Shown: one piece after another, positions 1 to 12,100 of the stretch
How the letters are laid out: each line of letters starts with the position of its first letter
How positions within the stretch are numbered: position 1 is the first letter of the stretch
NCBI RefSeq assembly: GCF_000003815.2
Contig: NC_049994.1
Span: 8,196,316 to 8,260,315, forward strand
DNA length: 64,000 nt
DNA from: Branchiostoma floridae
Lineage: Eukaryota > Chordata > Leptocardii > Amphioxiformes > Branchiostomatidae
Direction of reading: 5' to 3'
The notes under the pieces: generated by a model
The model's input: the letters and a program-made list of their open reading frames with translations, nothing else
Database searches by the model: none
What the model was told of the DNA's origin: nothing
Position numbers and translations under genes: made by a program

Positions 1-2075
1 GTGCTGCTCTATCCCCTGTTTTATGAATGGGCGTTAGACGCGCCTTTTTCCAGTCATCTGGAAACTCGCTTCTTCGCAGAGATTCATTAAATAAATTTGT
101 CAGAGATGGTGCGATGATCTCAGCCCCAGCCTTGAGCAATCTGTTGCTAAGGTTGTCTAGACCAACGGCTTTATCCGTTTTCAGAGCAAGGAGTTCACGT
201 TGGACAGACTCTGTTGTTACTTGACTGAAGGTGAAACGAGCCAGACAACGGTGCACGAACTGCAGTGGGCTGAGAAGTGACATCCCCGTGTTAATACCAC
301 GTGCTAACTTTTCGGCAACGGTGCCAAAATACTTGTTAAGTTCCTGGGCGATTTCCAATGGCGAGGAGCACATATCTCCATTCGCATCATTGAGGCAGGA
401 AATATTGGACGACTTGGTCTTTCCTAACAGAGATTTGAGTGATTTCCACATGCCATTGGTATTTCCGTTGTTAATTTCATCAGTCAGGTATGTTCGTTTG
501 CTCGAGATGATTAGGCGTTTGGTGTGATTAGGCAACTGTTTGTAGGTTTCCCAGTCAGTTTGGCTCTGGGTCGACTCAGCCGTATGCCTGGCTTTATCAC
601 GAAGCGCCATTATCTCCCGTATATCTTGTGTGAGCCATGGTGGACAGTCCTCTCCCCTTACACGGAACTTCTTGAGAGGCGCATGCTTGTTGCAAACGGT
701 TTCAAAGAGTGATTTCCATGTTGCCCACATACTTTGCACGGAGTCCAAAATGTTAAGAGTGTCCCATGGAATTGTGGCCAAATCTTCCCTAAATTTTCCC
801 TCATCGAAGCATGTGGAAATGTATTTAGGGGGTGGCCTAGGGTTCTTTAATCCACGATATGTGAAGATAAGGTGATGGTCGCTTAGCGAACCCTTATAAA
901 CACCGCTGTTAGAGTGTTTACTAGGGTTAGACGTTAAAATGACGTCAATAAGGGTGGAGGATCCTTCAGTCACTCTTGTTGGTTCGGTTATGACGTTGCT
1001 AAGGTCATAAGCATCACACAAGAACTTGAGCTCCTCAATAGGCCCCTTGTCCTCCAGAAAGTTGCAGTTCAGATCACCCATGATTGTTATTTCCAGATTG
1101 CTATCAGATGCTTTGTCAAGTTTCTCTGAATAGTTCGAAGAAGTGTTCATCCTTGGGTGGTCTGTAAGCACAGTAGACGAGGAGATGTTTTGACTTAGGT
1201 GGGGTTAACTCAATCCACAGGGCCTCCAAACCCTCAACAGTGAGATCGCTTCTTTCTTTGAAAGATATAGAGTCTTTAATGTAGAATGCTACCCCGCCCC
1301 CATGTCTCGACCCCCTGTCCTTCCTGAGAAGAAAGTAGCCCGGTAGCTGTATGGTATCGTCTGGGAAATCGTCGCTTAGGTGTGTTTCGGTTAGACCGAT
1401 GATATCCAGTCTACTTTCTGTAGCAAGGATTTCGAGATCAGTATGCTTTGCTGGCAAACTTCGAATATTCTGATGTACGAACATAAGGCCCTTCTTACGT
1501 CCTTTCTTAGGCGGACAAGCAATGGAAGGTATTTCTTCAGGAGTGGCATTTGACAAATTAAGGTTTTCAGGGAAGTTTAGGCGATCACATTCACATTTTA
1601 AGCACGACCATTCCAGATCACTGTTTTGAATATAACGGTGAAACATCATGTGTGACATACCTGAACAATTTTGATGGTACCAAGTAAAGCATGTCTGACA
1701 TTCAATACCCTTTCTTACACCTTTACAACATTCTCCACATGGATCCTTTACAGCTCGACTACTTGGACCCGGATTAACTGGAATATCTCCCGACAAAAGC
1801 AATAATACACATGCACAGAGCTTAATCTTGTTACATTTTCTTCCAGGAATCGACATATTGTTGGCATGCTTACTGCGGACGCCTGACAATTGATGCAGAG
1901 CATAATCATATTTTGACACAGCTGGAGATGGTCTTGCAGTGTCGTTAGACAACAAAGTATCATAAGTGATTGCCGATTTGGAAAAGTACAAGATCAGGAC
2001 AGCTATTACTGTCAGATGTACACAGAAGGTGTTATTCGCCTTAAAACACTTCAGAAGTTTTGATCCCGACATCAT
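1..2075 (-). mobile_element. Non-LTR retrotransposon (CR1/L2-like), 5' half, cut by window edge
   Basis: Read on the minus strand, this stretch encodes in order an N-terminal hydrophobic region, a PHD-type zinc finger, an APE-type endonuclease and the beginning of a reverse transcriptase. The endonuclease N-terminal half lies in 1116-2075. Its C-terminal half (GDLNCNF near 1085-1065, SDHH near 880-870) continues in another frame down to about 800. From there to position 1 the frame runs through the linker into the conserved RT start (KARLTPIHKTGDR near 60-25). The order PHD-EN-RT is typical of CR1/L2-group LINEs. The element continues off the left edge. It is broken by at least one frameshift near 1125, so this copy is unlikely to be active. 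Clade is inferred from motifs only. Confidence 0.85.
1116..2075 (-). pseudogene. LINE open frame: 2A-like motif, PHD finger, endonuclease N-half
   Basis: A 319-codon frame. Residues 19-32 and 85-95 are hydrophobic. Residues 96-104 read GDIPVNPGP, which resembles the 2A skipping motif DxExNPGP seen near the N terminus of many LINE proteins, but with Pro where the conserved Glu sits. Residues 113-161 form a PHD-like Cys/His cluster (CGECC, CQTC, WYHQNC, CLKC). Residues 198-319 begin an APE endonuclease: QNIRSL (metal/Asn motif), LTETHL (catalytic Glu about 230) and YRPP. The frame ends prematurely at a TGA because one base is gained or lost near 1125; the matching downstream endonuclease sequence continues in another frame. 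The upstream start could lie further 5', since no promoter is visible. Confidence in the family is high; that this exact Met is the start is uncertain. Confidence 0.8.
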
Positions 2076-3423
2076 GAATGCTACTAGTACTAATAGACAG
2101 TGGCGATTTGAAATATTCGAGCTGGCGCCCCAGCGCTTTGATATGCAAATTTAGTATTGTGCGCCGAACCACTAAATCACAGTAATCACAAGTATTTAAT
2201 CTTCAAATATACTATTTACAACTGGTTTCGACCTCAGTCAAGCACAATATAACTGGAAGTGTTCAAAACATACTTAATTACAGGCACAATGATTAAAGGA
2301 AAAAAACATAAGTACAATACCTCCATGGCTTTGGGCATGCCCTCCCCACTGCTAACGTCGAGCCGCATAAACTACTATTTAAAGTACTGAGAGATCACAA
2401 TTTTACACTAAAACCATTCAGCAGGTCCTTTGAATGTTTTGCATAGGTATATAAGGACAGAGTAGTTAGTGGTGATAGAAGGAACTTGTAAAATTAGATC
2501 TGGCCGACGCAGCCTGGGAAAGTCGATGCTCCCGCCATGGTGACCCCTGACCTCCTCTTTGGGATGAAACACATCTTCTTGGAAGGCCTCATTTTAGACC
2601 CGTCCAGGTGTCAGGAATACACATTATTTGTCAAACACACAAACCGTCACACTTCATACTGTGATTTCTCGACGATCATCGCGTGCTAAGTTGACAGCCT
2701 ACGACGTCAATAGACGGTATGTTCACATTCTTTTCACCACGTTTTATATACACGTTTACGGTTGAGTGAATAAAAATAAGAGGCCATGTTTGTTAAGAAA
2801 ATCAAGCCAATGCTTCTTTGTCCAAGATATGCATGTTTTAGAATGTAAGTCTGTAGCAGAAATTTGTCTGTAATGGGAAACATTCTCAGTATTTCGGTCA
2901 CATTTAAGGGCCCTTTAAGGACGTGATGATTGCTAAAACTGCCACAAAAAAAGAACGGCTGTCGATTTGGAAATATAACAAAATGGAAGATATCCGAGTG
3001 CAGTGAAACAAAAACATACAGGTGAACGACCTGCACTACAAAAATTTAACATATTTTTATCATTTTGTCGTAATCATAATGTTTGTGAACTGTGTCAAAA
3101 TAAGCTGCATGTCCCCAGAGTTTAAAAAAAATCTCAATCATTCAGTGGACCCTCCCATGGCCTTCCGAACGAGCAAACTAATTTGCTAACGAATCAATGA
3201 ATTAAGCAGATTGGGGCATGATGTTTCTATAGACATTTCAGTCGACGCTTTTTCGAAAGATAAAGTTTCTGGTCTTTAAATTTGCCAACACGAATAGAGT
3301 TTTGTTACTGGTATTACTGGTACATTTCAAACTGGGTCGCATAGCCTTCGGCGAGGCAGCAAAGGACAAAGAGGCTGTGAAGCATGTCTTATTGGAATGT
3401 CTGTGAGGAGTAGCGCCCGCTGC
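2076..3423. other. No gene seen; LINE 5' flank and unique sequence
   Basis: The part next to 2076 is probably the LINE's 5' untranslated region, but I cannot place its end. Short open frames here (for example 2734-3036 minus) have no recognisable domain and no splice context. I see nothing else I can support. Confidence 0.4.
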
Positions 3424-3492
3424 AGACTTCAATCGGGACTGGCTTTTATTCTATGGATGAAATAAAAGCCAGTCCCGCTCGAAGACTTCAAT
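3424..3492. repeat. Perfect 17-bp hairpin flanked by 10-bp direct repeats
   Basis: Arms at 3434-3450 (CGGGACTGGCTTTTATT) and 3461-3477 are exact reverse complements with a 10-nt loop. The hairpin lies between two identical copies of AGACTTCAAT (3424-3433 and 3483-3492). The layout looks like a tiny inserted hairpin with a target-site duplication. The remaining bases inside the duplication are CTCGA (3478-3482). Confidence 0.8.
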
Positions 3493-3599
3493 GGTGAGCA
3501 TTGGTTGGAGAGACGCCTATAGGTGAAAGGTCACCATTATAGAAATGCGCAGACCCGGGAAAGCTGGTTTGTTAAAAGTACGTGTAAGAGGCATTTTTC

Positions 3600-5160
3600 T
3601 TGGGAAATGTTTGCCTTTTGGAGCTGAAAATTACAGGTGAGGGTTCTGGCTATTTCATTTTGCCATGTTTTTGGTTTCCTGGGCAGTATAGAATATGTGT
3701 TGTTTCCATTGTTTTTATACTGTACTCAAAGGGTCAAAAGGTCACCATGGTGCGTTTATTTGCTTTGATGACCTTTGCACCGTACCAAAATGCTTCATTT
3801 CGTAGACGGACTGTTTAGAAGCCATACTTTTCTGCCAATATTAGTTTTCCAAGGACTAAACGTCAGGTAGGTGACTTTTGACAGCCCTTTTCTTACATAT
3901 TATGATGTTATCCATGCGTTAGGTGCCTGGCGGCCATTGTACGGGTCTTTGCCCTTACATTTGATATGCCCCAGCAGGGCAAATTTCGGTATTTCCGGAC
4001 ACACGCAGATGACCTACTTTTAGTCCAGATGATTAGGTACCCTTGGCAAAAGTGCCTATAGAAATGAGCAGAAAAGCTGACCGTCGTTCTGTCGCCATTT
4101 TGAAAATCAAGCGATGTGTATTTTGACTGCAAGTGCCACTTGTGTCACAGGTGCGAAATCTCCATCATGGTAACGACGCGATGAAAAGACTATTTGACAT
4201 TGACACGTTTGCATAGTTCTGAGCCCTTTCGTTATGAACAAAAGGCATATCTATGGTTACCCCTGAAAGTAAATTTGTTTTTGTGCAGAGAGTTAACGTT
4301 GCGCGACGACTTTCACCCACAGCCCGATACAGGGACCGCGAACATTCCTGCATTTACAGTATATTTGGATTTTGGAGGTGAATATCACAGGTAGGGTTTT
4401 TGACGACGCCAAATATAATTGTTCAAGGCCTATTATACTATCCAAGGACTGGAATATTACGAAGTAGGACAGCCATGTGGGTTAGGTGCAAGAAAGTCAT
4501 TCAAGGGCGGAGTGCTGGAAACAGTTGGTTCTTCCTTATTTTTTATTCTCCACTACACACTGTAGTGCTCAGCTGTAGGTTTACTAACTGGTTACTGGCA
4601 GACCATTGTGCTGTACCAGGGATAGTACATTTCTGCTGGCTGGAGGTTTATGTTACAGGTGGGCTCGTATATTGCGGCCTGGGATAATGCAACAGGGAAG
4701 TTCCAGTCTATTTCTGATTTGAGCTGTATTATTGTTCCCCTCAATCGTCGTCATGGCAATAATATTTTTATTGCCAGTCTTGTTACCTCTATATTGCGTT
4801 GAAAAAAAAACACAGATTTTCTAGTGTTTGCGGTTGCTGTAGATTGCAGAAGTTAGTTGTTTTGAAGTTCTGTACGAAAGGGGTCAAAAGGTCACCCCAT
4901 GTGTTATGTGTTCTGATCCACGGTTTAACCAAGCTCCTTGGTTTAACGTCTTCTGACGTATTTTTTTTTTCGTCTTCAAATTACTCTTTAGAGACCCCAC
5001 AACTATGCCAATGTGAGATTTTCATGTTCTAAAACTCAGGTAGGTGGGTTTTGACAGCCTCTTTCTGCCATGATTTCCAACGTTAAGTATACGCAAGACC
5101 TTGATATAAGCCGCCTGAAATACCGAATTTGCCCAGCAGGACTCCAGTGTGTGTACAATT
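3600..5160. repeat. Degenerate duplicated segments, no gene
   Basis: Phrases recur at about 1.1-kb spacing: GGTCAAAAGGTCACC at about 3733 and 4879; CAGGTAGGTG followed by TTTTGACAGCC at about 3864 and 5037; related acaggtgagg-like tracts at about 3633, 4387 and 4655. A CCAGCAGG/aataccgaa block occurs near 3970 and, inverted, near 5120. This indicates an old segmental duplication with a partial inversion. No coding potential is convincing. Confidence 0.45.
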
Positions 5161-6190
5161 TGTTGACGCGCGCGTCCCATTCAAACAACACGCAACTGCT
5201 ATTGTTATTGCTATGCTTTATTTATTTCACGAGAGTGTGTGTAAATTGGAAAAAGCAAGGAAAAATTGGTGGAGCAAAAGGGCAATCTAGAAACAATTTG
5301 GCCAGGGGAGGATCTAAAAAAATACGCGAACCTGTGAACATGGAAAAAAGTTTTTGACGGATCCGCTTTGTATCAGCTCTCCGCCCCGATAAATAACATT
5401 CAATCGATTGTCCCTAACAGTGGCGTTTCTAACTTTAATATGATCAATGTTGGAATCGACAGATCTTGAATATGGTTTATGTCTTTTATCTAAATCGTCT
5501 ATGTATGTCTATGTATGAGCCTTTTAGTCTCTGTGTTTTGTTAGTACTTATCGAGTAATGACCAATCAGTATTCGTCTACCAAACTGATTTAGGGAGACC
5601 ATTCGTGGATTAAGCCACAATCACTCCTGATTAGCTGATGAAACATGGCTATGCTCTGAGCTGTATGAGTGCTAAAACTCGCAGCTTGGGTTTATCAGAA
5701 GAATATTCGCGGCTTAAAAGCTGTGTGCTCGGTAAGCTTGAGGAGTCTGTAGCGAGTGCCTGTAGTGAATGTTTAACGGCTGAGAAGATTCTTGGATCTC
5801 AATGTTTTAGCTGGTTGCCCGAAAGTCAGAGTAAGTGGATATTATCGTCCTAAAAGTATACAACGAAATGTCCTGCATTGCATAGCCATCGCTAGTTACC
5901 CGCTCCTGATATTGCAAGAATTTCTTAGTGTGTATTAATCTTGTATTTGTGGCGATAATCTAGTATCCTAAATCATCTTACTTTCTAGTAAAGAGATTCA
6001 AAACGATTCAAGATGTTGAGCTAAACTCACATCAAGTCAGGGAACCTCAGTGAGTGCACATACCATACCATAACATGATTACCAATAAATACAGTCACTT
6101 CGTTCGAGTGTATCTTTTAATAGCAGCTTGTCAACGTCAGAAAATACCTTTAGTGATCATTTTCTTTGGTTTAATCCCAGGAAATTCAAC
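5161..6190. other. Upstream region and probable 5' UTR of the nucleotidase gene
   Basis: About 1 kb with no recognised domain. A 71-codon frame at 5638-5853 (+) has no similarity I recognise and no splice support. The sequence just before 6191 lies in the same uninterrupted stretch as the first coding exon, so 5' UTR or promoter is the likeliest content. No TATA box stands out. Confidence 0.35.
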
Positions 6191-9100
6191 ATGAAAGTGC
6201 ATGTTGTAGCTTCGTTGGTGTGCCTGTGGGTGACATCATGCCTGACCTTTGACCTGACTGTCCTCCACACCAACGACTGTCACGCTCGTATCCAGCAGGC
6301 GGACGGCAATGGCGGGTCGTGCAGTGATAGTGAGGCCGCCGCCGGGAAGTGCTTCGGTGGCGTGGCGAGAAGACTCACCAAGGTACCAACCAACTTTTAG
6401 TCTGTCTGTGTTTCAGGGTATTTGTAGCTAGCAGGGGTGGGTACCGGTATAAACCCGTTTTTCTCATTGGACCGGTCCAGAGAAACCGGACCTGAAAAAA
6501 TCGGTGGCCCGGATGTAAGACTAATTGGAAAATGAACAGATTATATGACCAGGCTTGGTCATGGTCACATTTCTTCAATGAAATTAAATTAGTTTGCCCC
6601 CCCCCCCCCCCCCCACCAAAAGTTACACCAACATGACCTCGCAGAATATATAAAATATGAAATATATTGAATATCACATGCAAAAAGTGTTGATGTGTGT
6701 TTAAAATTATGAGATGTAATTTCAAGGCAACACATTTTCCACCCAGATCAGGGAGATCCGGAACACGGATGCCAACGTGATCCTGCTGGATGGAGGGGAC
6801 CAGTTCCAGGGCACGCTGTGGTTCCACTTCTACCAGGGCCTGGAGGCCGCGCGATTCATGAACAAGATGGAGTATGACGTGATGGTGAGTTTGTGCTGTT
6901 TTATTTGTTCCACATACATGTAACTACCAATAAAACTGTTTTGGACCCTCTGTTTCATAGCTTTGCAGAGTGTGTACAATCAAGCGGCGTAATGCTTTGG
7001 TCACATTGAAAAAAGGGGTCATGCTGTGCAGTTCAAGTTTGTTTTGCCCCGTGGGACACCCTGTGGCTACCGGGATATTGTTTTGGCCCGACCGTGCCCC
7101 GGGTAGATATTAAGTCGGAGTAAAAATTAAACAGGGATCCTGCAACGAACAGATTTGTAAGAACACCGACAGGTTCCCCTGCAATATCTGGCAGTCCATC
7201 GGGACAAATTGTGGGCTTCGAGACCCGCACGGGGCACTGGTGCAAATGTGTAAGATAGGCTTGTAGGATTTCATTCAGGCTTGTAAGAACTCAAGTGTAA
7301 TAAAAAGGAATTTCCTAGTTGAATGACTAGAAAGAAGGCTTTCTGTATTTTTACACATCTGAGGCTTTGCAACTGAGAGATTATTTCCATTTCTAATAGA
7401 AAATACCACCACCAAAGCTAAGTCTAAGTTGTAACTATCAAAACCTGTAATCTTATCATAACGTGTTTTTTCCTACTATGCTATAGGCTTTTGGAAATCA
7501 CGAGTTCGACAACAAAGCAAAAGGGGTTATCCCCTTTCTGAAGAACAGCAACCATACACAGGTGTGTGCAAACATCGACGCCTCGAAAGTGCCTGAACTC
7601 CAGCGGCTGTTCCAGCCGTCCGTGGTGCTGACGGTGGGAGGGGAGAAGATAGGCGTGATCGGATATCTCACACCAAACACCACATTTCTATCACAAACTG
7701 GCCGTGAGTACCACTTAAATAACACATTTCTGTCACAAACTGGTGGTCTGCATCACTTATGCCACACCAAACGCCACATTTCTGTCACAAACTGGCCATT
7801 GGTACCACTTAGATCACACATTTGTCACAAACTGGCCGTCAGAATCCCGTATATTACACCAACACCACATTTCTGTCAGAAACAGCTGGCCGTGAGTACC
7901 ACATAGGTCACACATTTCTGTCACAAACTGGCCGTCAGTAACATGTATGTCGCTTCATGCTTGTCTAATAATGTCTTAGAGAAATCCTACATCCATCAGT
8001 TGGGTTGCTATTATTTTGCTCTGAGACTCTTGCTCCATCATCTCGGTGCCTCCACCTCTTCTCGTGCAGTATCTAAATTGAAAACATATGTTTGGACCGT
8101 TCTTTTTTCATAGACACTCCATCTCAGTGGTATTGTAACCTGATATGCGTTATATCCACGTTATTATCATAGCCGACCTCGTCTTAAGTGACGAAGTTTC
8201 AGCCATAACCGCGGAGGTCAGGAGGCTTCAGGGCGAGGGCGTGAACAAGTTCATAGCACTGGGGCACTCCGGTATCAAAGCTGACATCACCATCGCTAAA
8301 CAGGTCCCCGGGCTGGATCTGGTCGTGGGAGGACACTCCAACACGTTTCTGTACAAGGGTTAGTTATCTCTCTCTCTCTCTCTCTCTTTATATATACATG
8401 TGTGTGTGTGTACATGTATGTGTGTGTGTGTGTGTATCTGTCTGTCAGCACAAAAAGTCAAGAAGGTCTGGATGGATTGTCTTGATATTTGGTGTTTGGG
8501 TAAATCTTGGTAATACCTCAACATAATTAAGCTTTAGGCCTTTAGTGGCTTGCTAATATAGCACTGCAGCGGAACAGATACTACGTTTTGATATATTGTG
8601 CTTTTAGGCACATGTGGCTTTGATGGCAGATAGCTTTTCATGATAGAAAAAAAAAGGAATAACTGTTGGGTCCCAAAGAAGCTTGTTCTGGTTTAAACAT
8701 TTTGTGAGACTTTAAGCTTTTCAGGTTGATGTTGGGGACAGCTAGAGGAATTTCCCCTGTGCCAGTAAATATTGTGCATTGTGCATAGCGTCTGTCTTCC
8801 TTGTCAAAACCAGTGGAAGAAAACTAGCATCAGCGTCGAGGGCACGCGGCGCGTCCGTAACTGTGCGAACTGTCACACTTGAACTTTGACAGCTGTTCGA
8901 ACCTATCTACGAGGATGCTCCAAATAGACTTGATGGAAATGAGTTCCACAAATCTTGTCATACGTTATTCTTTGTTGTGAATTTCATCCTTTGTTATTTT
9001 TTCAGGTACCCCTCCTGAAGATGATCCTAAGTACGGGGAGTACCCACTGACCATCCAGTCCGAGGTAGAGAGCGGACGGCAGGTTCTCGTGGTGCAGGAC

Positions 9101-12100
9101 TACTTCTTCGGGAAGTACCTGGGTTACCTCAAACTCACGTTCAACCCCGCTGGGGAGGTGACCGAGTTTGCCGGCAACCCGATTCTTCTGAATTCATCGA
9201 TTTCCCAAGGTTAGATTTTTAGTTTTTTTAGTCCAACCAATAAAATTAGATCTGTTTATTTCAGTTCAGCCAGGTAAAGGTGATCTCATAGCTGTTTTTC
9301 AGTCGTAGGGACAGTGGGATGTTATCCACTTTGTCTAGGATATGGTATTGGAAGGCGGAGCCCATTTCATTTCTGCCTGCCGCCTTTTATTTCTTCAAAC
9401 CCCGATTCTTTTGAATTCATCAATTTCCCAACGTTATATCTGTTCTGTTTTTAGTCAGTCAATATGTGATGGGGTCGGCTAGCCGTAGTTTGGAATAAAG
9501 GCAGAGCTAGTCCCATAGCCTTTTTTAGTCGTAGGAGCAGTGGGTTACGGCTGTTATCCACTGTATGTGTCTAGGGTATAGTATTTTTTCATGCTAATCT
9601 GATGACGTAGTTGGTCAAAATCCAACATGGCGGGCAAAATCATAAGCGAAAAGTGAAGCCCATTCCTCTCCTTCCAACGCCTTTTATGCCCCCAACCGAA
9701 GTCAGGAACCCATTTTACACCCATGAGAAAGGTAACTAAAAACCGTGACGGACTGATGTCTGGTCCACTAGCTTAGCCCTTTTGCCATTTCCGCTTCGAA
9801 GCTGAATGAAATGAGGGCTAGATAACATGGACAGTAAGCGTCTTGGGTGCAACTTTCATATCTATCATATGTATCAGTTCCTATTTTGTTACTTTGTCTA
9901 TTGTGATCTCTATGCACACACACTGTAAAACATAGTGTTGTACTGGAATTTCGATATGCATTATTTATGGTTTAGCGTGTGCGATGTAACGTTACATTGA
10001 CGCATTACAGACAATGAGACACTGGCAGAAGTCGCCTCCATGAAAGGTGTCATCGTGAACCTGACCAGACAGGAGGTCGGACGGACACACGTGTACCTAG
10101 ACGGGAGGAGGGTGGCATGCAGACGGGTACGTCTCTCCTTTTTTGCCATTCAATTCAATTCTTTACTAGCATATGGACACTGTAGACGTGCACACAGGGA
10201 AAAGAATGGCATGTGTTTTTCAAGTTGTGCTTCATGATATTTTTAGTAAAATATTTGAACCTCCAGATGGATTGAGATGATATTTGATAAGTTGATAGAT
10301 ACCTGTTGGGAAGGCAAAGGTGGTGGTTACTTTTAGGTCACCTGGTGTATGGCATTGGTACTGCAGCAGAACTCCCGTTTTCTGTATCATTTGTCGTGGA
10401 CACGCTATGGTCTTGATTCTGCTGTGATGGCGGATTTTGATGCAAGGAAGAACCTTTGTAGCTTAGGAACTCCTGGCAGCCTGAGTGTACAACCCAACTG
10501 TCAAGATGAATAAACAGATGAATAAATAGCTGAAGATAAATAAATAGCTGAATATTATTCTACCTTATATTATTATTAGATAAAAAATATTCGCCCTTTT
10601 TTCCTTTTAGGGAGAGTGCAACCTGGGAAATGTGATCACGGACGCCATGGTGCGGGGTAACCTGAAGACCCCGGATGAAGCGAAGTGGGCTGACGTGTCC
10701 ATCGCCATCTTTAATAGCGGCAACATCAGAGCACCCATCGCTTTCAGGGCTCCTAATGGTTAGATCGATATCTGATATGTATTTCAAATGAAAATGCTTT
10801 ACCATACTTGTTGTAAAGTATCAAAAGTTTCAAAAGTTTTGAAATCTTGCTTGGAAAATGGCTCTATTTATAGGCGGAGGAAGGGGGGGGGGGGCTTTCA
10901 CGTCGTATGGTTGCCGAACGGCGTGACTACCAACCTTGGTGACTGGAAATTTGGCTGGTAGTGATTTTATAATAGTTAAGTAAGGTTAAAATTTTTCCAA
11001 ATATGTATGAATTAACATTAATATTTCATGCTAATTTGATGACGTAATTGGTCAAAATTTAACATGGCGGGCAAAACCATAAGCGAAGGTATTGAATTAT
11101 TTTCGTTACTACTACATTCGATTCTTTTTACATATGAACGTTTTGAGTCCATTTTATTGTACTGTTGAATGTCCAAAACAGATCAAGCAATGGTGACGTC
11201 CGATCACCTCATATATGATTCTTTAACGTTCATTTTTATGATTGCCATCGAAAACCTGTTTTGTGGTGACCTCAGTGTTTCGTAGCTTAATCTTTCTATG
11301 TTGTTTTTATCGTAACATCACAGGGGTTATTACAGGAGAAGACGTGTTGACAGTTCTCCCTTTCATGAATACAATTGACGTCATCGTCTTACTCGGTGAG
11401 ACGCTGTACGAAGTGTTCGAACATTCGGTGGCGGAGCTGCCTGACACGGAAGCCGGGCAATTCCTCCAGGTCTCAGGTATGCATTTTCCTCTTTCCTTTA
11501 GGTCTAAAAAAGCCAATCTTACGAATAATATCCTCTGCAGACTGCAGAAAAATGAGATTGTACAAAAAGAAAAAAGATGAGTAAAAAACGACATGCCTGA
11601 ATGTCTGAAATAGACATAGACAACAAGATTTGAAATGACAAGTGTTAACAATAATTACATTTTCGAGGAAATATCAAACAGGTGTTTATGTCTAATTCTT
11701 GCTATATTATAGTAAGTTACCATTGTGAACCCCTTTTTCTATGGGTGCTTCCATGACCTTTTCTCCGACGATCTCACTCTACTTGTCCGTCCATGGGACT
11801 CTTTCGACGATAACTTTTGTCCTACTGTTTACAATATTCAAAAGTAGTGTTCACTGCTGTCTGCTAGCATTATCCACTTTCACAATCCATCAACTTAGCT
11901 AATTGCCTAGCATTGGCCGAATTGCCCTTCATTGAACCAACCCTCCTAAAAGAGTTCTTTCCTATTTAAGAAAAGACATTAAACGTATTTGTCATGTACA
12001 CCTATGACTCATTCCGTCTTGAAGACTACCCTATCCTCACGTATCTCTTTCAGGACTCCTCCTGAAGTACGACCTTCGCAAGCCTGTGGGAAAGCGCGTC

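Noticed and set aside
5638-5853. 71-codon plus frame upstream of the nucleotidase
   Set aside because: No domain, no splice or start context; may be 5' UTR. Not strong enough to call a gene.
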